From the NCBI GenBank assembly GCA_000156115.1, contig DS995276.1, positions 376,017-440,016 on the forward strand: 64,000 nt of DNA, given 5' to 3'. The notes under the pieces were generated by a model that saw only the letters and a list, made by a program, of their open reading frames with translations, searched no databases and had not been told where the DNA came from. Below, piece by piece: positions 1-7,974 of the stretch. A program made the position numbers and the translations under genes. This DNA is from Rhodobacteraceae bacterium HTCC2083. GTDB lineage: Bacteria; Pseudomonadota; Alphaproteobacteria; Rhodobacterales; Rhodobacteraceae. Within the stretch, counting starts at the first letter, position 1, and each line of letters starts with the position of its first letter.

Positions 1-93
1 CGGAGCAAAGTCACGTTTCTCGAAAAGCATCTCCGGATACAGCACTTTTGCGCCTTCAAGCGGGTCGGAAGTCTTAATCGGAATGCCGTTCAT
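1..93 (-). CDS. N-terminal fragment of an unidentified protein
   Basis: An open frame enters from the left edge on the minus strand and starts at the ATG at 93. It gives a 31-residue N-terminus beginning MNGIPIKTSDPLEGAK. A clear ribosome-binding site (AAGGAA) lies 6-8 bases upstream of that ATG, which supports translation. The visible part shows no signal peptide or recognisable motif, so no function is proposed. The rest of the gene lies outside the window. Confidence 0.55.
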   Translation of the reverse strand, partial: MNGIPIKTSDPLEGAKVLYPEMLFEKRDFAP

Positions 94-332
94 TTCTCAG
101 TTCCTTTACCTGATAGAGAATTTTTAACACGCCTGCATCAAGTCTTCCTTCTCTCTTTCCGATATCCTGCCACACCATAGATATTTTGATTATCTTTTGA
201 TTTATCATCCTAGGGGGCCGTCAAAAAATTGACGTGGGCGCGAAATTCGAATGGAAAACGAAAATGATACCAAATATTTCCATCGAATTTTGCACTAAAA
301 CATGTTCAAGCAACATTCGACGTTGGACCAGT

Positions 333-575
333 TTAGTCCAAGTAATCAACCTCAATTGAGCGCGCGTTCAAAGCCGTCACCAACCCAGAGAAGACATTTT
401 TGCACACAATGCTTTCACGCAAAGCGTCATCAATGGTGCTCTGGTTTGTTGATCTGCTTTTAATCTCCAAAACGCGACGCTTGCCAGCCAAAGCGTCGTA
501 CACCACTTGCATTTCACCACCCACACTTACGCGAAGTCCGACAAATTCATGTCCATTTTTTGTATGATACGCCAT
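333..575 (-). CDS. small hypothetical protein, 80 aa
   Basis: The ATG at 575 follows a GAGGG ribosome-binding site at good spacing, so it is preferred to the in-frame TTG four codons upstream. The product is soluble and mixed alpha/beta in character, with a basic middle (AGKRRVLEIKSR) and no membrane segment. I do not recognise the family. It lies alone between the left-edge gene and the IS21 remnant, with about 240 bp of non-coding DNA on its left and 290 bp on its right, so its context gives no functional clue. Confidence 0.5.
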   Translation of the reverse strand: MAYHTKNGHEFVGLRVSVGGEMQVVYDALAGKRRVLEIKSRSTNQSTIDDALRESIVCKNVFSGLVTALNARSIEVDYLD

Positions 576-739
576 TTTGACCCTCAATCGTGCAGTCCAG
601 TACTAAAAATTACTACATTGGAATATGTTTTAAAAATTGGCAAAAGATAGTCAGGCCTCCCGTGCTCTTGATGAAACAATCTGGCAAAGTATGCTGAAAA
701 CACACTGCATTTGGTACTCTCTTGAGAAACCTACACAGG

Positions 740-788
740 ATATCTGGCCAGTAATAAACTGAATTTATTACTAAAAATGGCCAGATAT
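740..788. repeat. long imperfect inverted repeat (hairpin)
   Basis: Outer arms ATATCTGGCCA (740-750) and TGGCCAGATAT (778-788) are perfect complements. Inner arms GTAATAAA (751-758) and TTTATTAC (764-771) are too. The loop is CTGAA, and a 6-base A-rich bulge (772-777) sits on one side. The structure lies about 80 bp beyond the 3' end of istB. It could be a terminator or a mark of the IS boundary; the sequence alone does not decide. Confidence 0.6.
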
Positions 789-867
789 TTGCTTTTTTAT
801 CTAAAGATATTACCGCAGAGGATACTTAGAAAGCTATTCGAATCGCGGCTTTCCTCGGCAGAGCTTG

Positions 868-1665
868 CTAAGCAGGAGAAGCTTGTCTTTGCTCTTGCAA
901 AATCCGAGCGAAGCTAGGCTTACGCGGCGCAGTCGCACCGCTCACTTTTCGCATTGATGGTCCATCCAAAGCGATCCGGTGAGATCGGTGGACCAAACGA
1001 TCCAAAATCGCATCCGCAAATGTCGGATCTGCGACAATGTCATACCATTTTTCCACAGGCAGCTGACTGGTGATGATTGTCGCTTTGTTGTCGTAACGTG
1101 CGTCAACGACTTCCATCAAATCTCGGCGTTGGGCCGCGGTCATAAAGTCGGGTCCCCAATCATCGAGGATCAAGACATCCGCGCGGCCTATCTTTTTGAA
1201 TAGGCGTTCGAAGGTGTCATCTTTTCGGGCCGCCTCAAGCTCGTTGAAGAAGCGGGGCATTCTAAAGTAAAGAACAGAATTTTCTTGGCGGCAAGCTTCG
1301 TGGCCAAGCGCGCAAGCGAGATAAGATTTTCCAACGCCGCATGGCCCGGTGATCAGAACGGAACTGTTGTCTTTGATCCAATTGCACTGGGCAAGATCTT
1401 GGAACTTCACCTGATCAAGCTGTCGAGCGGTTGTGTAATCAATGTTGGCGATTTTGGCTTCTGTATCGCGCAATTTAGCGCTCAGCAGGCGTGATTGAAA
1501 ACGACGCTCGCGGCGATTTTGATCTTCACTCATCGCCATAATGTTGATCCATTCAACCGGGTCGATGGAGCGACTGGCGCTCTGCACAAGTAGTTTTTCA
1601 AAGGCGGCATCCATACCATCAAGCTTCAATGTGCGAAGTATGTTTTGTACGGAGGTCGTATCCAT
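868..1665 (-). CDS. istB: IstB-like ATP-binding protein of an IS21-family element
   Basis: IstB is the AAA+ helper ATPase that assists the IstA transposase in IS21-family transposition. The 265-residue product has the expected length. It shows a Walker A motif GPCGVGKS near residue 107, a Walker B motif VLILDDWG near residue 163, and the IS21-type ending HRIALDGPSMRK. The gene starts 11 bp after the stop of the istA remnant, the usual istA-istB arrangement. The frame is intact, but without a whole istA the element should not move by itself. Confidence 0.93.
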   Translation of the reverse strand: MDTTSVQNILRTLKLDGMDAAFEKLLVQSASRSIDPVEWINIMAMSEDQNRRERRFQSRLLSAKLRDTEAKIANIDYTTARQLDQVKFQDLAQCNWIKDNSSVLITGPCGVGKSYLACALGHEACRQENSVLYFRMPRFFNELEAARKDDTFERLFKKIGRADVLILDDWGPDFMTAAQRRDLMEVVDARYDNKATIITSQLPVEKWYDIVADPTFADAILDRLVHRSHRIALDGPSMRKVSGATAPRKPSFARILQEQRQASPA

Positions 1666-1676
1666 GTTATTTTCCC

Positions 1677-2162
1677 TTAGTTAAAATACCTGGCACCGCG
1701 AATATTGGAGTGTGCGATTGTTGTGGGCGAGTTGGGTTGGATTTCTGTGGCGTCATCATGTTGTTTGCGGATGATCGAAACCACCACGCTAAGTGAGCTG
1801 CTTCCCGAGACGAGAGCTTGTTGGCAAGCTTCGTCCAAAACGTCGGGTCCGTGTTCATCGAGTAAAGCAAGGCAGCTTTTGTAGATCTGGACTTTTTGTG
1901 CAGGCGTCTGTGAATTGAGCGCCAGAGCTTTTGCCAAAACGCATAGATTTGTGCCGGCATTGGTTACTTCGAGCTCAGCGTTTCTTACTGAGAGCATCGG
2001 TGCTGGCACGGGCTCCAACGCCGAAGCTGTTTTTAACTCTTCGTATGTAGATGGTTCTGCGTCAGCAATCAGGATTTCCAGTTGTGCCGCGAACAAAGCT
2101 TTTGCCGTGCCCTGCGTCTGAACATCAACGGCGTGTTTCATCCTGTAAGGGGAGAGATCCAA
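1677..2162 (-). pseudogene. istA: IstA transposase, C-terminal remnant
   Basis: The last ~75 residues match the tail of IS21-type IstA proteins: a helical stretch KSCLALLDEHGPDVLDEACQ followed by the ending HSNIRGARYFN, directly upstream of istB. The helix-turn-helix and DDE catalytic domain, which would need about 350 more residues, are absent upstream. The frame beginning around 2162 is therefore only the 3' end of the gene. The first ~90 residues of the open frame are not clearly IstA-like and may be rearranged sequence. Confidence 0.72.
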
Positions 2163-2580
2163 AAGTGCTGTTTTTTGACCTTGCTGAATCGGGACAATCT
2201 GATGTTCTAGCCTCGACCATTTCGCTTGGATGAGACTGATCCGCGCCTTCTATCAAATTCTTAATCTGATTGCGAAGTTGGTGATCATTATCATTTATTT
2301 TTCTCGGAAACGGGCTTAAACTGCGTGCAACGAGTTTGCGATTACAAGCGGCGAGATGACGCGCCTCTGAAGCGGACATTAGTGGGAAATTACCCAAGAG
2401 TATCTCATTCTTAAGGGTCTTAATTTTTAATTGTTGCATCCAGACACGCGTTTTATCAGCACGTGCGCGCAAAAAAATATCTTAGTAAATATAGTGATCG
2501 GAAAGATCTTGGTTTTCAGAGGGAGAAGGTTTTCTCTCTATGCTCTTTAGCATTTCGAAGACGTATTTCTTGTGAGACAT
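2125..2580 (-). pseudogene. possible small gene interrupted by one stop codon
   Basis: An ATG at 2580 opens a 32-codon frame (MSHKKYVFEMLK...) ending in TAA at 2482-2484. The same frame then stays open for about 120 codons to 2125, including a stretch MQQLKIKTLKNEILLGNFPL. One base change would restore a protein of about 150 aa whose end runs into the IS21 remnant. I see no family resemblance. It may equally be two chance ORFs, so confidence is low. Confidence 0.25.
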
Positions 2581-2755
2581 TTTAAAACTCTGATTAAAAA
2601 TTGCATCATCAAAAAGGAGATTAACGACACTAGAGAATTTTTAAAAAAGTACAGGGCCCCTAGAACGCCTGTACTCTGCGTGAGTGGCGTTATTAGAAAG
2701 GATAGTCGTTAGCCTAGAGAGAGGTAGGAGGGTCTTGGAAGAAATAAAATCGGTT

Positions 2756-3202
2756 TTAGGCAGCAAAGCTTTGGTTGTATTCCGTCAGATTATCTTGCCA
2801 GTTCTTATTATTTGTCGGAGCTTCGAATAGAGCAAATTCGAGCGAAGAGTAACGAATTGGGCTACGAAGAGAGATATCGCCGATTGCCTGCCGAGACCTT
2901 TCGAAATCATCGCGCTTAAACTCGTCGGAAATCAAAATGACTGGGACAGTCGGGTAATCCACACGCAGGGTCGTGAGGCGATCAAGCACGTTACTGATGC
3001 CGCCCAGACCGTCGATGTCAACGAACAGAAAGTCGTGGGAAGCGGCTTCGACGTACGACAAAGAGTTGAAGACCGCAAAGTTCTGTGCTTCATCTAGTGC
3101 GATACCATTGCCACCTAGCAATCCGCGTAAAGATGTAAAATGGCGTCCGTAAGGGCCGATAAAACCAATCTTGGCGTCTATGTCCTCAAAATGAGTAAAC
3201 AT
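2756..3202 (-). CDS. receiver-like (pseudo-receiver) protein
   Basis: This 148-residue protein has the size and strand pattern of a stand-alone response-regulator receiver domain. A hydrophobic strand ends in FLFVDIDGLGG near residue 62, where the phospho-acceptor Asp normally lies. A second strand reads VPVILISDE, and SLRSPI takes the place of the usual Lys-Pro. The N-terminal acidic pair and the conserved Lys are not obvious, so phosphorylation is uncertain. A strong GGAGG ribosome-binding site precedes the ATG. It lies about 120 bp downstream of rpoN on the same strand, which suggests a role in flagellar control (inference). Confidence 0.6.
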   Translation of the reverse strand: MFTHFEDIDAKIGFIGPYGRHFTSLRGLLGGNGIALDEAQNFAVFNSLSYVEAASHDFLFVDIDGLGGISNVLDRLTTLRVDYPTVPVILISDEFKRDDFERSRQAIGDISLRSPIRYSSLEFALFEAPTNNKNWQDNLTEYNQSFAA

Positions 3203-3325
3203 TATATCCTCCGATGCGCTATCTCGACATTATGTTAAAAAAATGCACAGGTATCACTTACTTCAGTGCGCGATCGCTATCTTAGGATATGTCTTCACCC
3301 AAATGCGCACCAAAGAGGTTTTAAG

Positions 3326-4669
3326 CTACGCAAATGCTAGTAGTTGATAACCACGGCGGCGTTGGGATGAAGACGGAATGCTGTCGAGCTTGCGATACTT
3401 TGCGACAGTTCGACGCGCGATCCGCAGCCCTTGGCTGTTCAACTGGCTTGTGATCGCGTCATCGCTCAGTGGTTGCTTGGGCAATTCATCGTTGATCATT
3501 TTGCGAATTTTCTCTCGGATCATCATTGCAGACGCGCCCTCTTCTGAGTCGTCGCTTTCAATCGCAGTGCTGAAGAAGATCTTAAGCGGAAAGCATCCTT
3601 GCGGTGTTTGCATCATCATAGAAGACGTAACTCGGCTGATCGTGCTTTCGTGTACGCCCACATTGTCTGCGATCAATTTAAGCTTAAGCGGACGCATCTG
3701 ATGCATCCCCTCTTCAAGAAAGGCTTTCTGATATCGGACGATCTCGGCGGCGACCTTGAGGTTGGTTTCGTTACGTTGCGCAATGGCGCGCGCAAGCCAG
3801 CGGGCAGATCCAAGCGCGCCTTGAACAAACTCTTTGTCAGCGTCTTGCATGGTGACCTTGCGAACTTCGCGACTCATTTCTTCGTCAACACGGATACTTG
3901 GCAATGTCGCTTTGTTCAACTCGACACGCCACTCCCCTGATTCGCTTTTGAAGGCACGCAAGTCTGGCTCACGGATAGGTTCCGCACTGCCATCGTCCAG
4001 CTGAAGGCCAGGCTTCGGGTTCAAAGAGCGTATCTGGCGCAAGGCGACGGTTAACTCGTCTTTACTGCATTGCAGCTTGCGTCGAAGTTCTGGAAAACCA
4101 CCCCTTTGGATGATCTTCAGATTGTCGATTAATATAAGAAGACGCGTTTCCTCTGGGCCTTCCCCTGTGACTTGTAGCTTGAGGCATTCAGAGAGGTTGC
4201 GCGCAAAAAGCCCAGCGGGTTCCGCTTTTTGAACTTGCGCCAAGACGCCTTCGACCACTTCAATCTCGACCTTAAGCGTCTCGGCGATACAGGACAAAGG
4301 TGAAGACAGCCAACCTGTTGGCTCAAGATCGGCGGCCAATGCGTATCCAATTGCACGTTCTTTAGGACCAGTGATCAATTCATCGACTTGATTAAAGACA
4401 TGAGCACGGAATGTGTGATCAGATGAGTCTTGGAGAAGGGAGACAGGATCAAAATCATTTGCGCTTGAAGACTTACGAGGTATCGAAGGCAACCCTCGCA
4501 GTGCTTTGGGGCGTTCGACCTCTAAGAATGGATTTTCTTCGGCAGCACTGTCTGCATATTTTGCGAGTTCAAGGTTGTTGAGCAAAAGAAGTTTAATCGC
4601 CTGCTGTAGCTGCGGAGTAAAAACAACGGATTGGCGCTGGGTGATCTGAGCCTGCATAGACAAATGCAT
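3326..4669 (-). CDS. rpoN: RNA polymerase sigma-54 factor, flagellar copy
   Basis: Sigma-54 directs RNA polymerase to -24/-12 promoters and needs AAA+ activators. The 447-residue product has region I (QAQITQRQSVVFTPQLQQAIKLL), the core-binding and HTH regions, and the C-terminal RpoN box ARRTVAKYRKL near residue 420. AAGGGA upstream of the ATG at 4669 fits as a ribosome-binding site. Its place among flagellar genes, with many sigma-54 promoters around, suggests a dedicated motility copy like RpoN2 of Rhodobacter sphaeroides. It is divergent from the sigma-54 promoter at 4778. Confidence 0.96.
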   Translation of the reverse strand: MHLSMQAQITQRQSVVFTPQLQQAIKLLLLNNLELAKYADSAAEENPFLEVERPKALRGLPSIPRKSSSANDFDPVSLLQDSSDHTFRAHVFNQVDELITGPKERAIGYALAADLEPTGWLSSPLSCIAETLKVEIEVVEGVLAQVQKAEPAGLFARNLSECLKLQVTGEGPEETRLLILIDNLKIIQRGGFPELRRKLQCSKDELTVALRQIRSLNPKPGLQLDDGSAEPIREPDLRAFKSESGEWRVELNKATLPSIRVDEEMSREVRKVTMQDADKEFVQGALGSARWLARAIAQRNETNLKVAAEIVRYQKAFLEEGMHQMRPLKLKLIADNVGVHESTISRVTSSMMMQTPQGCFPLKIFFSTAIESDDSEEGASAMMIREKIRKMINDELPKQPLSDDAITSQLNSQGLRIARRTVAKYRKLDSIPSSSQRRRGYQLLAFA

Positions 4670-4777
4670 TATGTTGATTCCCTTTAATTAACTTTGAAAT
4701 CATTTAAGCATACCAGAAGTGACGAGAGATATGATCTTTAGATTTTTTAATAACTCTAAAGTTTTACTGCTTAATTT

Positions 4778-4793
4778 TGGCACGATTCTTGCA
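4778..4793 (+). promoter_or_regulatory. sigma-54 promoter for the 81-aa membrane protein gene
   Basis: TGGCACGATTCTTGCA is a perfect -24/-12 element (TGGCAC, five bases, TTGCA). It lies 35 bp upstream of the TTG start at 4828. The longer ORF that begins at 4777 would overlap this promoter, which is why that start was rejected. Confidence 0.92.
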
Positions 4794-4827
4794 TTTACTG
4801 ATTTATAGAAATATTGGAGAAGAAGCT

Positions 4828-5073
4828 TTGAAACTTGAACAACCCAAGGAGAAAGCTTTCAAAAACACGCCTTGTCGTACATGCATTTCTATCAGGCTTT
4901 TTCTTTTATCATTTCTTGGAATTATTGCGCTCACTATAATTGGAACTGACACTGCGGGCATTGTTGAGGGGATGTCCACGATGACTGTTGCGATTATTTT
5001 TGTAGGGATGCTTGGGTGCCTCGCGGTTGGCAAATCTGTGATCGAAATTGCGCAAGGGTATCGCAATAAGTAA
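4828..5073 (+). CDS. small two-helix membrane protein under sigma-54 control
   Basis: The TTG at 4828 follows GGAGAAG at proper spacing and gives an 81-residue protein. It has a CxxC pair (CRTC) near residues 16-19. Two hydrophobic segments follow (around residues 22-42 and 48-70), then a short charged tail. The perfect sigma-54 promoter immediately upstream places it in the flagellar regulon. The family is unknown to me. Its position next to rpoN and motA suggests a motility role, for example at the membrane around the motor, but this is inference only. It ends in a palindrome shared with the convergent DUF1566 gene. Confidence 0.7.
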   Translation: MKLEQPKEKAFKNTPCRTCISIRLFLLSFLGIIALTIIGTDTAGIVEGMSTMTVAIIFVGMLGCLAVGKSVIEIAQGYRNK

Positions 5074-5089
5074 TCTTAAGATTACTTAT
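5066..5089. terminator. 24-bp perfect palindrome between convergent genes
   Basis: The palindrome has half-sequence ATAAGTAATCTT followed by its exact reverse complement. It spans the stop codons of both converging genes (TAA at 5071-5073 on plus, TAA at 5088-5086 on minus). This fits a compact bidirectional terminator, although the stem is AT-rich and has no strong T-run. Confidence 0.55.
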
Positions 5090-5601
5090 CTATCTTTCAC
5101 CAATCTTATTGCGAAGGACTGAGTGTTTGCCGCACGGCCATAACTATGGCCCGTGTAAAAGTTCACTACCCAATGACCATTCGCAAGAAATCGATTTTTG
5201 TCAGCTGTCCAATAGCTACCAGCATAAGTCGCTGGAAAATACTTGGCGTTGATCATTGGTGGTTCGTCATTAGTCTCGATCAGTGCTATGAGTTCTTTGC
5301 GCGTGGGTAGACGCCACCCTTCTCCAGAACTTGCCAAGGTCCGCTCCAATACAACACTGATGGCTGCATAATGGAGTTGCATGGGCTCACCGACACATGT
5401 TTCATCGCTCCACACTTGCCCGATACTGCAACGCATCCATTCAAGACCCTCCATAACGTCAACGGCAACGGGCCCTTTTGAAAAATAAGTCTTGCTGCTA
5501 TTTGCGCTTACGGCGTGTGTTGAGGGGGCCAAAAAAGCAAAAGCGCAAACGATTGCTTTATAGTCGTTCAATTTTTTAAATGGTTTTCTCGCCAAGAGCA
5601 T
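5086..5601 (-). CDS. secreted DUF1566 (Lcl C-terminal type) protein
   Basis: The ATG at 5601 has a GGAG site upstream and is preferred to the GTG at 5613. The 171-residue product begins with a basic N-terminus and a hydrophobic segment ending in APSTHAVSAN, a likely signal peptide. The rest follows the DUF1566 pattern: GLEWMRCSIGQVWSDETC, then WRLPTRKELIALIE, then an aromatic SYWTADKN and a final FAIRLVKD. DUF1566 domains occur in secreted or surface proteins whose exact roles are mostly unknown. The gene is divergent from motA, whose sigma-54 promoter lies in the shared upstream region. Confidence 0.75.
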   Translation of the reverse strand: MLLARKPFKKLNDYKAIVCAFAFLAPSTHAVSANSSKTYFSKGPVAVDVMEGLEWMRCSIGQVWSDETCVGEPMQLHYAAISVVLERTLASSGEGWRLPTRKELIALIETNDEPPMINAKYFPATYAGSYWTADKNRFLANGHWVVNFYTGHSYGRAANTQSFAIRLVKDR

Positions 5602-5625
5602 ATCTGACTCCACGTCTCACTAACT

Positions 5626-5641
5626 TGGCACTCTGCTTGCA
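5626..5641 (+). promoter_or_regulatory. sigma-54 promoter for motAB
   Basis: TGGCACTCTGCTTGCA matches the -24/-12 consensus completely. It lies 38 bp upstream of the motA ATG at 5679, so the stator genes are predicted to be RpoN-dependent rather than FliA-dependent. Confidence 0.9.
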
Positions 5642-5678
5642 GGAATCGTGCCGAAGACGCGCGCAAAAGGAAGATCGC

Positions 5679-6440
5679 ATGGATATTGCATCACTAGTAG
5701 GTTTCATTGGAGCATTCGCGATGATTGGCGGCGCCATGGTTGTTGGTGGTGGTCTAGCACCCTTTGTAGATACCCCATCAGTCTTGATTGTTATTGGCGG
5801 TACGTTCTTTGCTGCGATGTACACAACACCCATCGGTACTTTCTTGGGAAGTTTTAGCGCAATGGCAAAAGCCTTCTTGCCACCGGTAATGAAGCAGAAC
5901 GTGCTGATCGAGCGAATGGTCGAACTTGCGGGTGTCGCTCGCAAAGACGGTATGATGGCACTTGAAGGTCAAGAAGTGCCAGACAAGTTTTTTGGTAAAG
6001 GCATGCAACTGCTTGTGGATGGTGCCGACGAAACCAAATTGGTGCAACAGCTCAACCAAGAAATCAAGTCGATGAAGGGTCGCCATGAAGCCAATCAGAA
6101 TGTCGTAAAAGCGTGGATCGATCTTGCGCCTGCAATGGGAATGATCGGAACACTCATCGGTCTCGTCCTTATGTTAGGCAACATGGAAGACGTAAAGTCG
6201 ATCGGTCCATCCATGGCGGTTGCTTTGCTAACAACGATGTATGGCGCGATCCTCGCAAACGTTATCTTTGGTCCGATGCTGACCAAGCTTGAAGGTTATA
6301 CAGCCTACGAGGTCACCTACAGAGAAATGATCGTGCTGGGACTGCGCAACATCGCGCGCGGTGAGTCTCCTCGCAATATCCAAGATCAAATGGTTTCAAA
6401 TTTGCCGCCTAAGATGCAGGCAAAAATCGAAGCGGCGTAA
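5679..6440 (+). CDS. motA: flagellar motor stator protein MotA (PomA type)
   Basis: MotA forms the stator ion channel with MotB and generates torque on FliG. The start at 5679 (MDIASLVGFIGAFAMIGG) follows AAGGAAG; the upstream extension in this frame overlaps the sigma-54 promoter and is rejected. The 253-residue product has four membrane segments, two near the N-terminus and two around residues 145-200. A cytoplasmic loop lies between them. The N-terminus DIASLVGFIGAFAMI and overall length fit the sodium-type PomA branch better than the proton-type MotA. motB follows after 24 bp. Confidence 0.93.
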   Translation: MDIASLVGFIGAFAMIGGAMVVGGGLAPFVDTPSVLIVIGGTFFAAMYTTPIGTFLGSFSAMAKAFLPPVMKQNVLIERMVELAGVARKDGMMALEGQEVPDKFFGKGMQLLVDGADETKLVQQLNQEIKSMKGRHEANQNVVKAWIDLAPAMGMIGTLIGLVLMLGNMEDVKSIGPSMAVALLTTMYGAILANVIFGPMLTKLEGYTAYEVTYREMIVLGLRNIARGESPRNIQDQMVSNLPPKMQAKIEAA

Positions 6441-6464
6441 CCCAAGCAATTCGGGGAACATCCC

Positions 6465-7700
6465 ATGTCCGAAGCCATTGAAGCTGAAATTGATGATAAT
6501 GATGATGATGAATGTCCAAAGTGCCCCCCTGTCGGGGCACCTGCATGGATGGCGACATTTGCTGACCTTGCGATCCTTCTTATGGCCTTTTTCGTTTTGA
6601 TTCTGTCATTCGCGGAGATGAATATTCCAAAGTTCAAGCAGATCTCTGGGTCGTTAAGGGACTCGTTCGGCATCCAACGTATTGTTCCAGTCGTGGAACA
6701 GCCGGAAGGCACAACCATTCTGGAGTTGAACTTCAGCCCCTCCCCTTCCCCGTCAATAACTGAAGAGGCCACGCAAGAAACGACAGAAGTGCGAGAGCCC
6801 GAGGTGAAAGTCCCAACAGATAATCGCGACAACGACGGCAAGGACAACCTGAACGAGAGCGATGAAAACCGAGAAGGTTTAGGCGGAAAAAACGCTGATG
6901 GAGCTGGCGACGGAAAGTCTGACGCTGAAAAGTTCGCTGAAGCGATTGAGAAAATTGGCGCATCGGTAAACGTAAGTGCAGAACTCGTTGACGGAAAAGT
7001 CGCAGTTAATTTGAACGCGGAACAGTCGACACCAGAAGAAATGATCGAGAAGTTTCAACGCGTCGCCCAAGCGCTTGAGATTGCAGAGCTTGCAACCGGC
7101 AATTCCGAAAATGAGGTGTTGTATGCCGGCTTGGACAAAGACCTAAGCCAGTTGATCGGTATGGTCTCTGTGATCCAAGACCAGAAAAATGCGATAGACG
7201 GCGAAAGCATCGAAGAGGACAAAGAGCGCGCTCAAAAGGCGCTCGATAAGGCTCGCGAAGCGGAGGCCAAGCTGAAAGCCAATCTTGAAAATGAAATTGA
7301 GAATGGTCTAGTGACAGTTGAGCGGCGCGAAGGTAAGGTTTTTGTCAATCTTGGCTCTGGCGGCGCTTTCCCTTCAGGCTCTGCTTCGCTCACAGGGGCG
7401 GCACAGGCCATCGTGGCTGAGCTTGCAGCCACAACGAACGATCCTGACAGCTCTGTCGTGGTGGCAGGTCACACGGACAACGTGCCTATCGGATTTGGTG
7501 CGCTGTATCGAGACAACTGGGATCTTGCAGCAGCACGCGCTGCGAGCGTTGTCCAAGAGATCGAAGGTTTAAACCTCGTACCCGAACGTGAAATGTCAGC
7601 AACGAGCTATGGCGAAGCGCGCCCCATTGCTGACAATGACACCCCGGAAGGTCGCGAAAAGAACCGACGGATCGAGATTGAAATCGAGTTTAAACAATAA
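6465..7700 (+). CDS. motB: flagellar motor stator protein MotB (PomB type)
   Basis: The 411-residue protein has a short acidic cytoplasmic tail (DDNDDDECPKCPP). One membrane helix carries the essential ion-binding Asp (ATFADLAILLMAFF, around residue 35). The plug region SFAEMNIPKFKQISGSLRDS resembles PomB. A long acidic and coiled linker is followed by a C-terminal OmpA-like peptidoglycan-binding domain (VVAGHTDNVPIG, NWDLAAARAASV, NRRIEIEI). The linker of roughly 200 residues is longer than in E. coli MotB (308 aa in total). It is cotranscribed with motA from the sigma-54 promoter at 5626. Confidence 0.94.
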   Translation: MSEAIEAEIDDNDDDECPKCPPVGAPAWMATFADLAILLMAFFVLILSFAEMNIPKFKQISGSLRDSFGIQRIVPVVEQPEGTTILELNFSPSPSPSITEEATQETTEVREPEVKVPTDNRDNDGKDNLNESDENREGLGGKNADGAGDGKSDAEKFAEAIEKIGASVNVSAELVDGKVAVNLNAEQSTPEEMIEKFQRVAQALEIAELATGNSENEVLYAGLDKDLSQLIGMVSVIQDQKNAIDGESIEEDKERAQKALDKAREAEAKLKANLENEIENGLVTVERREGKVFVNLGSGGAFPSGSASLTGAAQAIVAELAATTNDPDSSVVVAGHTDNVPIGFGALYRDNWDLAAARAASVVQEIEGLNLVPEREMSATSYGEARPIADNDTPEGREKNRRIEIEIEFKQ

Positions 7701-7749
7701 TGATCATATTACGCAACATGCACCAAAGTCAGTAAGTTACATCCACTTG

Positions 7750-7974
7750 ATGTGTGAGCAGCACGAACTTGTTTTGAGCAATGGAATCTGGACAGAAAGT
7801 TTCCAACCCGGAACGCAGGCACTTTTAGGAGTTGAATCAGAACAGCGCGATGAACTGTTTACTATCTTTCCCGAACTCCGGAATGAAACAGCTCGAAACC
7901 TTTATCATTCTGCAAGAATATCTTTGAAAGCTTGGGAAAGCCGTGTCGCCATTAATGCTATGGTTTGGCTCTAG
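7750..7974 (+). CDS. possible small hypothetical protein, 74 aa
   Basis: The open frame downstream of motB from the ATG at 7750 encodes MCEQHELVLSNGIW and onwards, a soluble protein with a plausible amino-acid mix. The upstream part of the frame overlaps motB and is a shadow. There is no clear ribosome-binding site. The end overlaps the convergent gene by 4 bp. It could be a motB-operon appendage or chance; the family is unknown. Confidence 0.35.
   Translation: MCEQHELVLSNGIWTESFQPGTQALLGVESEQRDELFTIFPELRNETARNLYHSARISLKAWESRVAINAMVWL

Noticed and set aside
3150-3170. GCCGATAA sequence on the plus strand resembling a sigma-28 -10 box
   Set aside because: It lies inside the receiver-like gene on the opposite strand, with no -35 element and no gene in the right direction just downstream.
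4777-4827. Upstream extension of the 81-aa gene starting at ATG 4777
   Set aside because: It would begin inside the perfect sigma-54 promoter, so it cannot be on the transcript; TTG at 4828 has a proper ribosome-binding site.
5580-5678. Upstream extension of motA by 33 codons
   Set aside because: It overlaps the sigma-54 promoter at 5626 and lacks similarity to MotA; ATG 5679 has a good ribosome-binding site.
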